In this document: in pieces, positions 17,609 through 26,098 of the stretch
Position numbering within the stretch: the stretch's first letter is position 1
How the letters are laid out: every line of letters starts with the position of its first letter
Source: Pseudomonas chlororaphis
Lineage (GTDB): Bacteria; Pseudomonadota; Gammaproteobacteria; Pseudomonadales; Pseudomonadaceae
Reading direction: 5' to 3'
Length of the DNA stretch: 64,000 bases
Assembly: GCF_000783395.1 (NCBI RefSeq)
Contig: NZ_JSFK01000027.1
Location: 16,883-80,882 of the forward strand
Notes under the pieces: generated by a model
What the model saw: only the letters and a program-made list of their open reading frames with translations
The model's database searches: none
Told to the model about the DNA's origin: nothing
Made by a program: the position numbers and the translations under genes

Positions 17609-18238
17609 ATGAGTCTGGAAACCTGGCTGCTGTTCAGCGGCGCTGCGCTAGTGGTGATCCTGATTCCGGGGCCACTGTCGTTGTTGATGATCAGCAACAG
17701 TCTGAATTATGGATTGCGCCGCTCGTATCCGGCATTTCTCGGCGGCGTATTCGCCTCGATTTGCTTGCTCAGTGCTTCGGCGCTGGGGCTGGGTGCCTTG
17801 TTGCTGGCATCGGAGCAATTGTTCAGCGCCCTGAAAATCGTTGGCGGGCTGTACCTGTTCTATCTGGCCTGGCAGAGCTGGCAGCAATCGCGCCAGCCTT
17901 CGGTGGGCGCCGTCGTGCCGCAAGCGGCAGCCGTTCCACGCTTTCGCGCGTTGTTCGGGCGCGCGTTTGTACTGGGCGCCAGCAACCCGAAAGACATCCT
18001 GTTTTTTGCCGCCTTCCTGCCGCAGTTCCTCAGCGCCGAACAGCCCTTCCTGCCGCAGTTGCTGGTGATGATCGCCACCTGGACGCTGCTGGATCTGCTG
18101 TGCAAGCTAGCCTACGGTCTCGGTGCCCACGGTGCTGCGCGTTACTTGCGCAGTGGCAAAGGACAGAGTTGGTTCAACCGGATCAGTGCCGGGTTGTTCG
18201 GAGGCGCTGGCGCTGCGTCGTTGCTCAGCAGTCACTGA
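17609..18238 (+). CDS. LysE/RhtB family amino-acid exporter
   Basis: 209 residues with six hydrophobic helices. The N-terminal region VVILIPGPLSLLMISNSLNYGLRRS is the family hallmark, and GASNPKDILFFAAFLPQF is the conserved central motif. Such proteins export amino acids or homoserine lactone-like compounds; the substrate is unknown. Start ATG at 17609, preceded by AAAGGAGG. An overlapping GTG at 17606 would add one residue. Confidence 0.9.
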   Translation: MSLETWLLFSGAALVVILIPGPLSLLMISNSLNYGLRRSYPAFLGGVFASICLLSASALGLGALLLASEQLFSALKIVGGLYLFYLAWQSWQQSRQPSVGAVVPQAAAVPRFRALFGRAFVLGASNPKDILFFAAFLPQFLSAEQPFLPQLLVMIATWTLLDLLCKLAYGLGAHGAARYLRSGKGQSWFNRISAGLFGGAGAASLLSSH

Positions 18239-18270
18239 GACGCGTGAATCACTGATTATTGTTTATCTGT

Positions 18271-18307
18271 AGCCATCCTGACTCGAAAAACACCAGTCAG
18301 GATGGCT
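18271..18307. terminator. Inverted repeat after the LysE gene
   Basis: AGCCATCCTGACT and AGTCAGGATGGCT form a perfect 13-bp stem with an A-rich loop. There is no T-run, so it may be a weak or factor-assisted terminator marking the left border of the toxin block. Confidence 0.55.
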
Positions 18308-18469
18308 TGCGCAGCGACCGTTCGTGTTGCTCGTGACATATCCCTGCCACAAAAACCACATCTCTGACACGCAATACACAGCAACAACCCGTTGATGTAC
18401 ATCGTTCGAAAGGCGACCGTACTATCCTGACTCGCGCAAACAAAAACCTGCCAGAACAAGGAAGTTCAA

Positions 18470-21400
18470 ATGGCCACCCTGATACGTAATGCGTCACTGG
18501 AAATTGCGGAAATCACAGATGCTGTCGTCATCACAGACATGCGCTTTGAAAGCAATGAGCATCATGCTTCAACTATTGACCTCAAACACGGTACTGATGA
18601 AACAACTAGCACAATAGTCAAAAGCAAAGTGGATCAGTTGAGGCTCGCCGACTCAGTCTTCGGTCCGCTGCAAATCGGCAACATCTCAATAACCCGAGCC
18701 TCTCTCGATGCCTTGGGTGCGACGTTTGACGGCCTGCCTTTAAACGGCAGAAACACCTTCTTCCGGGTTCCCAAGCGTTCTTTTATCAACGCCTTGCAGT
18801 TCAGCGCTGTCAATATTGAACAGCACATGAAATCGACAACGGGCCAAGACAGTTATTTACTAACGACACTGCTTTTCGAAATGGCCAGCGAACGCCCACT
18901 GACGGCCCCTCACTTGATAAGAGAAGATTCGCAAGCCATTACAGACAAAGGCAGTTACCGCCGCAAACTGGTAAAACTTTTAAGCGCTGCGCAGAAACTT
19001 GACCTCTATCACGCGAACTTGCCCAGACATAACCCCCGCTGGGTGGCAGTGACAAAGAGTTATGCAACGCTTGGCTCCAGTGTCGGTATTCAGGGTTTCG
19101 GCATCTTCATGGGGTTACGCGGAGTGGTTGACGCTATCAAAGTTGACAACACCACTGAAGTTGTAATCAACAGCGTGGGCATTGGCACGGAAGTTGGTTC
19201 CATCGTGGTTGACATAGCAGTCAGCAAAATTGCATCCAATATGCTCTCGGCCGGACAAGTCGCCCTGATGGATTTTGCCAAAACCCGTTTTGCGCTGAGG
19301 CTCGGCCGTTCCGGCGGTTTGATCGGCGGCGCGCTGACATTGCCGTTCGACATTTTCACCGCGGTGAGATCGATCAATGCCGGGGAAAACGCAACCGGCA
19401 AAGAAGCTCTGGATCATTACGTGAGCGCTGGACTGAGTATTACCAGCGCCGCCATGACGATCATTCTCGGCACTGCTGCGCTGGCAGGCTTTTCATTTGC
19501 GGGCCCGGTGGGCCTGGCGGCGGGAGCAATCCTGGCCATCGGATCGCAAATCTACGGCGCGGTGCGCGTGGTTGACGACATTGATGACTACATCGAACTG
19601 ACACTGGAGGAGCGCTGGCGTACAGGCTGGTTTTCGTTCTGCATGATGGAACCCGATCAAGCGGTGCAGAACCGCTATCTCGTGGCGAAAACCAGATTCC
19701 AACACGCGAAGCAATTGAAAGAAACGGCCAGAAAACTTCTGGATGGCCAATTAAAAGACACCACCGAAGCCATTGTTAACGGCAAATTCGAAGTCCACCT
19801 CAAGCCAACGCGGGTACTTAAACGCAACTGGTGGACCAAACAAGACAGTTGGGAAACGATACAAGTCCCCGAAATCAGGGGCGGCGATGATGTCATTGAT
19901 GCCCGCGACGGTGTGACCAAGGACACACCCGGCGCAGAATTGGGAACGGCGGCTGAAAACAAAAGCATTCTGTGGTTCATCAGCGATGGTCAGGATGCCA
20001 TCAACGGCGTACAGAACAAACCCAACAGTTTTCATTACCGATCAGGAAAAAAACAGCTGACCGGAGGTGAAAAAAACGACCGTTTCGTGTTTGAAAGTGC
20101 AGGGGAACGTCTGGGGCAGGAGGCCCGGACGTCAGAATACTCGACACTAAAAGGCGGAGAAGGAATCGACACACTCATCCTGGGCGGAGTCAACCAGACA
20201 TCCAGCAGCGGGAACAAAGGCTATGACATCGATTTACTCGCACAGACCCTGCAGATCATCACAACCGATCCGTCTGCCGACGGAGGGGAAAAACAGACCC
20301 TGCACAGCCTTCTGGATAGTATCGAGAATGTCGAAACTGTAATACGCGCGAGCAGTGTGGTAACCGGCTCGGCACAACGCAACGTTATTAACTCTCGCGG
20401 TAAGGACACTATCAATGCGGGACCTGGAAACGACCGAATCCATCTGTCGCACGCGGGAGCAGTGGCCTCAGGTGAGAGCGGTATTGACGAATACATCATT
20501 GACCACGTATCCGGGCGCACAACCATTATCGAAGACGGTACAGATGAAAGCATTGTTTTATTGAACTGGAAGTACGAACTGATCGATAGCTGGGTAATCG
20601 AGGAGGGTTCGCTGATCATCCGTTCGCGCTTCGCATTCGAGGACAACCCGAAAAGTGTGGTAGTCATTCAGGGTATTTATAAGAAACACCAAGACAAGTT
20701 CGTCCTGCAGAATAACAAACTGACGTTCGTGACTAAAGACGGGTACTCGTTAAGGCTACCTGATCCGCCTGAGCTACCCGAGAATGTCGAAAACGGTCAT
20801 GAATTCGACATTGAGATCATTGTTGTAAAAAAAGGAATACCCGAAACGGCGATAATTCTCCACACCCCTGAGTGCGTGATCAATCATCAGAATGATGTGA
20901 GTTACTACCTGCCCAGGTCCCGAAAAAATACTACGATCTGGGCGGTAAAACGCACCGAGGTGGTAATCCGCCTGCATCTGGATTACGACATCAGTGAACT
21001 GACAAAGGTCGAAGCGCATTTTGGTTCGGGAGAATGGAAAAAAAATGGAGAATTCTTTGTAGGGTGTAACCTTCTTTATCACTTTGGCCATAACACAATA
21101 ATATTCAAAGAATTCTCCTATGCCGAAGGTGGATCAGACCCCAGAAACATGATCAAAATCTTGAGAACCATGGCGGTATATCCCAATTACAGGGTAGTTC
21201 TCATATTTAAAGACGGCGTAACGGTCAATGTAGCACTCGCACCAGAAACCGATGTTTGCCCTCTCGAAAGCCACAATCCATATGGTTTTGATCGTTGGAA
21301 AACACCGTTTTCCCTGCCGCTGTCACGCCGCGCAGACCAGACCCCTTTTACATTGCCTGAGACCAGACCCTTCAAATTCGACCGGGCAGGCTGCGGTTCG

Positions 21401-22015
21401 CTTTTTTCCTACCCCGAACAAACCACGATCCAGAATCTTGAAGGTGCGGGTTCCACCTACCTGATACATCTGGTTGCCGATATTGCAATCAAGCTCTCGA
21501 CTCCGGGTGCACTCGCGAATGCCCCAGAGAGACTGCCCTACTCATCCACTTGGGATCTCGATGCGACAGCACTGGGCAAGGTCGAGATCAGCCTGGAAAA
21601 CAATCAGTTGCACGTTGGCACCTGCATTGTTCACCTGCCCGAATACGAAAGCGAAGACCTGATAGATCAGGTACGCGTGATTACCGAGAACGGGATCGTC
21701 CATACCGTCGATCTTTCCTTCGACCGGGTGTACTTCGACGGCCTGGATGCACGATTCTTTGAAGCACCCGACTCAGCCACGGTTCTTCCCGAAGCCTTTG
21801 CCTCAATGGTCAATAACGAGATCAAAGTGAGAAACATCGTTCTTGCCGACAACCGGCCCGGGGCACTGAGTTACAACTTTCCGGCATACGGCTGGATCCT
21901 GCGCAGTGACAAATCTCGCGTTGAATATTCCGCACTGCAAGTGATCAACCGCTGCAGCCATCAAGATCTCACCCTCTTCACGCCGCCGCCCTTGATGAAT
22001 GTGCCTGTCGCTTAA
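18470..22015 (+). CDS. Putative TcdA/TcdB-like pore-forming toxin with RTX-like motifs
   Basis: 1181 residues, no signal peptide. Residues 1-195 are helical and soluble. Residues 200-364 contain four strongly hydrophobic, Gly/Ala-rich stretches (about 200-222, 230-250, 281-298, 318-364), ending IYGAVRVVDDIDDYIEL; this resembles the pore-forming/translocation region of TcdA, TcdB and Mcf/FitD toxins. Degenerate RTX calcium motifs occur near residue 560 (GGEGIDTLILGG) and residue 650 (AGPGNDRI). The C-terminal 450 residues are beta-rich and not recognised. No glucosyltransferase or protease domain of large clostridial toxins is seen, so it is a stand-alone pore module. RBS AAGGAAG. The gene looks richer in A/T than its neighbours, suggesting transfer. 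Confidence 0.6.
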   Translation: MATLIRNASLEIAEITDAVVITDMRFESNEHHASTIDLKHGTDETTSTIVKSKVDQLRLADSVFGPLQIGNISITRASLDALGATFDGLPLNGRNTFFRVPKRSFINALQFSAVNIEQHMKSTTGQDSYLLTTLLFEMASERPLTAPHLIREDSQAITDKGSYRRKLVKLLSAAQKLDLYHANLPRHNPRWVAVTKSYATLGSSVGIQGFGIFMGLRGVVDAIKVDNTTEVVINSVGIGTEVGSIVVDIAVSKIASNMLSAGQVALMDFAKTRFALRLGRSGGLIGGALTLPFDIFTAVRSINAGENATGKEALDHYVSAGLSITSAAMTIILGTAALAGFSFAGPVGLAAGAILAIGSQIYGAVRVVDDIDDYIELTLEERWRTGWFSFCMMEPDQAVQNRYLVAKTRFQHAKQLKETARKLLDGQLKDTTEAIVNGKFEVHLKPTRVLKRNWWTKQDSWETIQVPEIRGGDDVIDARDGVTKDTPGAELGTAAENKSILWFISDGQDAINGVQNKPNSFHYRSGKKQLTGGEKNDRFVFESAGERLGQEARTSEYSTLKGGEGIDTLILGGVNQTSSSGNKGYDIDLLAQTLQIITTDPSADGGEKQTLHSLLDSIENVETVIRASSVVTGSAQRNVINSRGKDTINAGPGNDRIHLSHAGAVASGESGIDEYIIDHVSGRTTIIEDGTDESIVLLNWKYELIDSWVIEEGSLIIRSRFAFEDNPKSVVVIQGIYKKHQDKFVLQNNKLTFVTKDGYSLRLPDPPELPENVENGHEFDIEIIVVKKGIPETAIILHTPECVINHQNDVSYYLPRSRKNTTIWAVKRTEVVIRLHLDYDISELTKVEAHFGSGEWKKNGEFFVGCNLLYHFGHNTIIFKEFSYAEGGSDPRNMIKILRTMAVYPNYRVVLIFKDGVTVNVALAPETDVCPLESHNPYGFDRWKTPFSLPLSRRADQTPFTLPETRPFKFDRAGCGSLFSYPEQTTIQNLEGAGSTYLIHLVADIAIKLSTPGALANAPERLPYSSTWDLDATALGKVEISLENNQLHVGTCIVHLPEYESEDLIDQVRVITENGIVHTVDLSFDRVYFDGLDARFFEAPDSATVLPEAFASMVNNEIKVRNIVLADNRPGALSYNFPAYGWILRSDKSRVEYSALQVINRCSHQDLTLFTPPPLMNVPVA

Positions 22016-22188
22016 CACGCCGCATACCAGGCAATCCGATAACCACGTGCGCACTCCGAAGTTGAAGTAATCGAACTTCTCCATCGTTTTCCCAACCTGG
22101 TTTTTCCGGGATGTAGACGAGTGCGCCTGAAAAATGCGGCGAGGCACTTCCGTGCGTTCCGCGCCCCTCTCTCAGCGAGTAAATTCAC

Positions 22189-24039
22189 ATGGCGAAACCA
22201 CCCAGAAAAGTTCCGGTGACTGCACCAGCCGATACCACAGTGACCACAAGACCTGCGCAATCAGGCTCGGGTAGCCGCGTCACCACCTACATACCTGACA
22301 GTCCGCTGTCTGGCGCCGATTCGACCTCCGGATCACAGGTCCCCGGCACCTCAACCACTCGGCCGCCAGCCGTCATCGTCAATGAAATCCCCGATACCTA
22401 CAGCGCCGCCCGCAGCGCAATCGCATGGCCTCAGGACCGATTGCACGAACTGACGCCGAGTGGAGAAAACACCGGCCTGTTCACCGGACCCGATCAGCGG
22501 ACCTACGCACAAATCGGCAGCGAAGGCCGGTTCGTCGTCGAACGGGATTTGCAGGGTAACTACTACGTTCCACTGACTTTTGCGCCCGGTATTCCCGGTC
22601 CGGTACTGACCAGGATTGAAGGCCAGGCCAGTTGGCACATCCAGCGTCCCGGCTGGCAATCGACACAGACTCGACCCGATACGCCTGCCACGCCACAAAC
22701 CCTCTCCTACCTGGCGCCCGATGACGCAAAAACGCTGACCCGAGCAGAACTCTCAACGGGCGGGATCCGTTACAACAAACTCAAGCACACCTTCGTCGAT
22801 ACGGCAGAAGGCACGGTCATGGTGCGGAAAAACCAACAAGGTGAGTACCAACTGACCTCGGCAACGAGCAGGGACTTGCCCGATGTATTTTTTGAACAGA
22901 TTCCCGGAACAGTGCTCTGGCGCCTGAAAAATCCAGACTCGCCAACCCTTGAAAATCCTGCAGCCAGCAGGTCTCGGCCGATAGCCGAAGCGGACGAACC
23001 GCAACCCGGCCCGAGCAAGCGCGTACGGGTCGACGAGCCCGAAAAACCACTGCCATCGAAAACTGTCGAACCCAGCACCCCAGCCGAGCAGACACCTTTT
23101 TTCTGGCTACCCTGGGGCCATCTGAACAAACCACCGCTGGTGGAATCCGTTCAGCTCGGCTGGTTTCATTATCCGATTGTGCCCATTGGCTCCAACCGCA
23201 CCCCCAAAGTCTACTTTGTGCAACATCCTGACTTTGCGCCAGCGGGCTTCGATGCCTTTGAACATATGCTGCATACAGCGCCCTCAATGCAGCCTGTTGC
23301 AACGTTTCGCATCGGTAACGACCCGGGCGAAATAAACCCCGGAAAGCGTTTCTTTGATGAACCGATAGCCCGCTCGGTTGCCAATGCGTTCCCCGACTTT
23401 TCTGATGCCACTGCCTATACCGTCGCCAGAAAACTGTTTGAACTCGCGGACAACTCACCCGTGATTACCGGCACCGGACTGATCAATATTCAGGCAGTCC
23501 TGCATCAGTGGAAGCAACGACCGTTTCCCACAGCCCCTGCGTATGCTGACCCGCTGAATATGCTGTCTGTGGCGCCCGCCATCGATTCAGACGGAAAAAA
23601 ACTCGTCCGGATGCCCTCCCAGGTCGACGGCGAACTGCAACGACTCACTTTCGATCCACAGCGTTTTCCCATTGAGTGGAATCATTACAAAACCTATCCG
23701 ACAGATTTGAACCTCAGGCGCCTGCTCGGCGCCTTGTTGGTGCGCAGTGGTTACGACGTTTTTCCGCTGACTTATGAGCATCGCATGCCAACCCTGGTGT
23801 TCCGCCGCGAAACCCATGACCAGATTTATTTCATGAAGCTGGGTGCAGTGGAACATGTCGGCCTGTCCCACACGCCTGGCAATGAACTGGCAGAACCGAG
23901 CTTGCCGGCCCGAATTGGCAACGAGGCGTTTGTTGCCCTGACAACTGCGACGGCTGAGAACAAAGTGATCTGGCTCATCGGTGGGGTATTGAAGGTCGAA
24001 TCCAATCCCGATTCGGTGTTCGTCATCAGAGAGCGCTGA
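22189..24039 (+). CDS. Tandem paralog 1, unknown effector-like protein
   Basis: 616 residues, not a named family. Order: Pro/Thr/Ser-rich disordered start (1-75); beta module A (about 90-150, GLFTGPDQRTYAQIGSEG..); beta module B (about 191-247, GIRYNKLKHTFVDTAEGT..); a linker with GPSKRVRVDEPEKP; and a conserved C-terminal domain (about 305-616). That domain is marked by YFVQHPDFAPAGFDAFEHML, DPLNML, LTFDPQRFP, GYDVFPLT and a final WLIGG..SVFVIR. Modules A and B resemble each other. No signal peptide and no membrane helix. It follows the pore-toxin gene by 173 bases. Activity unknown. Confidence 0.75.
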   Translation: MAKPPRKVPVTAPADTTVTTRPAQSGSGSRVTTYIPDSPLSGADSTSGSQVPGTSTTRPPAVIVNEIPDTYSAARSAIAWPQDRLHELTPSGENTGLFTGPDQRTYAQIGSEGRFVVERDLQGNYYVPLTFAPGIPGPVLTRIEGQASWHIQRPGWQSTQTRPDTPATPQTLSYLAPDDAKTLTRAELSTGGIRYNKLKHTFVDTAEGTVMVRKNQQGEYQLTSATSRDLPDVFFEQIPGTVLWRLKNPDSPTLENPAASRSRPIAEADEPQPGPSKRVRVDEPEKPLPSKTVEPSTPAEQTPFFWLPWGHLNKPPLVESVQLGWFHYPIVPIGSNRTPKVYFVQHPDFAPAGFDAFEHMLHTAPSMQPVATFRIGNDPGEINPGKRFFDEPIARSVANAFPDFSDATAYTVARKLFELADNSPVITGTGLINIQAVLHQWKQRPFPTAPAYADPLNMLSVAPAIDSDGKKLVRMPSQVDGELQRLTFDPQRFPIEWNHYKTYPTDLNLRRLLGALLVRSGYDVFPLTYEHRMPTLVFRRETHDQIYFMKLGAVEHVGLSHTPGNELAEPSLPARIGNEAFVALTTATAENKVIWLIGGVLKVESNPDSVFVIRER

Positions 24040-24047
24040 CCCCCCTG

Positions 24048-24078
24048 CCACTCGCACCGGTTCTGCCGGCGCGAGTCG
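24048..24078 (+). repeat. GC-rich hairpin between paralogs 1 and 2
   Basis: Imperfect stem ACTCGCACCGG-ttct-GCCGGCGCGAGT just after the stop codon of paralog 1, without a T-run. It could lower read-through into paralog 2 or protect the 3' end. Confidence 0.45.
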
Positions 24079-24272
24079 GTCTCGTTCCCGAACGCCTCGT
24101 CACACCGTGCAGCACTTGCCCTCAATGCCATACATATGTACCGCACCTCAGTGACTTCTTTTCCCGACCATGGTCCCTCCGGAGTCAATGGCCAGGCGAC
24201 CGCAACAACGTGGCGACCTCGGCATCTGCCCCTATGCAATTGACTGGATCAACAATCCAAAGGAGTCATTCA

Positions 24273-26003
24273 ATGGCCAAGCCACCCAAGAAAATCCCGC
24301 GCACGCTATCACCCGACTCACACGCGACATCGGTCGAACATCCAAACAACCCTCTTGGGTTCAACACCGGCGAAAATGTTCATCCTGCTCCAGACACCGT
24401 CAACGTGCCTGCCTCGGCCGAGTCGTCTTCTCCCAATGCCTTGCCGGCCGCCCCCGAACCTCGCCCCTCTGTCACTATCCACCACTTACCGCCTGCTGCT
24501 TCCCAGCGCCCCTCCGTTATCGTCCACCATTTTCCCGAAAGCTCAGCTGTTTCAAGCGCCGCAGACTGGGTAGCCCAGTACTTCAGCGAAACCCGGCAGG
24601 CACCCGGCACCAGTGCTTCCACAAGAGAGCGAGTGCAGCACCCGGTCTTTATCAACGCCGAATCGGCAAGCCGACTGAAGTTGCAGCCAGACACCGAAGA
24701 AGGTTTTCGGTACGACAAACGCAAGAAGGCATATGTCGAAATGCCCGGTGGCATGGTCATGGTGGGCAAAACCCCGGGCGGCTGGCGACAGACGCATGCC
24801 GGGGAATCGATTCCGACGGGGCAACGGGTTGAACAGATTCCGGGCACGAAACTCTGGCGTGAAATCGGTGTGCCGCCACATGGGCATCAAGCCCTGACCG
24901 ATCCTGTGTCCACCGCAACGAAAGACGCCCGCCCCGGACCGAGCAGGCCCCCGCGGCTGGACGAACACACCCTTGTTACGACCGGCACGAGCACGCTGGT
25001 CGAACATCTCTTGTCACAACAGAGCGCCGCACTGGACCTTTCCGCCGACCAATGGAAAAACTGGGGCAGAGCCACCAGACCTGATTCAGGCGCGTCCATA
25101 GAAATCAACGGGCAACACTATCGGATCGTCGCTCAAGATGTACGCGCCGATACCGGGCTGGTCTATTTGCAACACCCCGGTTTTTCACTGGACAGCTTCG
25201 ACACTTTCGAAAACATGCTACGTCATGAACCTTCGCGACAGCCGAAATGGGCGCTGAAAGTCGAGGGTGCATGGAAGGTACTGGACAACCACGCGCCGTT
25301 CGAAATGTCCCCCATCCAATATGTTTCCGCTGCTTACAACTACCTGTCGGAACAGTCGACCCGCAACCTCGCCAGGGCAGTATTCGATCGGGTCTCTCTG
25401 CCTGAAGGCGTGAACGCCCACGGACTTTCAGTAATGGCGCTGACCTTTCGCCACTGGGTCGATCGGGTGAACAACGAGCCACCGATGCACGGCCTGTCTG
25501 ACCCATTGGTGATGCTGCCAAAACTGCCAACACCGCCTGGCAGCCTGGCAGGCGGTGGCTTGCTCACTTTGCCGGCGCACACCTCAGCCGGGCTGCTGCG
25601 CCTGGATTTCGATCCACAACGGTTCCCTCAGGAATGGGCCCCTTATGCAGCGGCGCCTACGCCAGGAAATCTGCGCGCGTTACTGGTGAACGTCTTGCAA
25701 CACAACGGCTACAGCGTCAATCCGAGCACACGCAGGTTGAGCGAAGGTGCATTGATTTTCCACCGTCCGGGGGTTGCCGCTGTATTCGTGTTGAAGCTGC
25801 CAGCCATTGCTGGAAATCAGGTTCCTCGCTCCACGCCTGCCGGACACGAGCTTACCGATCCAGTCTTTTTGAGCCGGCTCAACATGGCGCAAAAACAACA
25901 ACTCGATAGCCATCTGGCGCATATCGAAGTCATCCATCTGGTGGGGGGGATACAACATATTTCCGCCGACAACCCGACGCTCTTCATTGTGCGAGAAGGC
26001 TAA
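24273..26003 (+). CDS. Tandem paralog 2, shorter member lacking module A
   Basis: 576 residues starting MAKPPKKIPRT; the ATG at 24273 is chosen because AAGGAG lies 8 bases upstream and the other paralogs start the same way. The N-terminal region is Pro-rich (two copies of an xSVxxHHxP segment) and has no recognisable module A. Module B is at about 144-200 (GFRYDKRKKAYVEMPGG..EQIPGTKLWR). The C-terminal domain is at about 256-576: LSADQWKNWGR, YLQHPGFSLDSFDTFENML, DPLVML, LRLDFDPQRFP, GYSVN, HLVGG..TLFIVREG. Same strand and order as its neighbours. Activity unknown. Confidence 0.75.
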   Translation: MAKPPKKIPRTLSPDSHATSVEHPNNPLGFNTGENVHPAPDTVNVPASAESSSPNALPAAPEPRPSVTIHHLPPAASQRPSVIVHHFPESSAVSSAADWVAQYFSETRQAPGTSASTRERVQHPVFINAESASRLKLQPDTEEGFRYDKRKKAYVEMPGGMVMVGKTPGGWRQTHAGESIPTGQRVEQIPGTKLWREIGVPPHGHQALTDPVSTATKDARPGPSRPPRLDEHTLVTTGTSTLVEHLLSQQSAALDLSADQWKNWGRATRPDSGASIEINGQHYRIVAQDVRADTGLVYLQHPGFSLDSFDTFENMLRHEPSRQPKWALKVEGAWKVLDNHAPFEMSPIQYVSAAYNYLSEQSTRNLARAVFDRVSLPEGVNAHGLSVMALTFRHWVDRVNNEPPMHGLSDPLVMLPKLPTPPGSLAGGGLLTLPAHTSAGLLRLDFDPQRFPQEWAPYAAAPTPGNLRALLVNVLQHNGYSVNPSTRRLSEGALIFHRPGVAAVFVLKLPAIAGNQVPRSTPAGHELTDPVFLSRLNMAQKQQLDSHLAHIEVIHLVGGIQHISADNPTLFIVREG

Positions 26004-26098
26004 ACGGCGGCCATCGCCTTAACGGTACGTCCGCAATTTCTTCAGGGCACGCCGCAACCTGAGCAAGCCCTCTCCTTTCAAATCGCGAGAATCAATAA

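Noticed and set aside
24170..24832. Alternative plus-strand frame overlapping the start of paralog 2
   Set aside because: The start resembles a duplicated ribosome-binding site, but the frame lacks family similarity while the overlapping frame is clearly paralogous.
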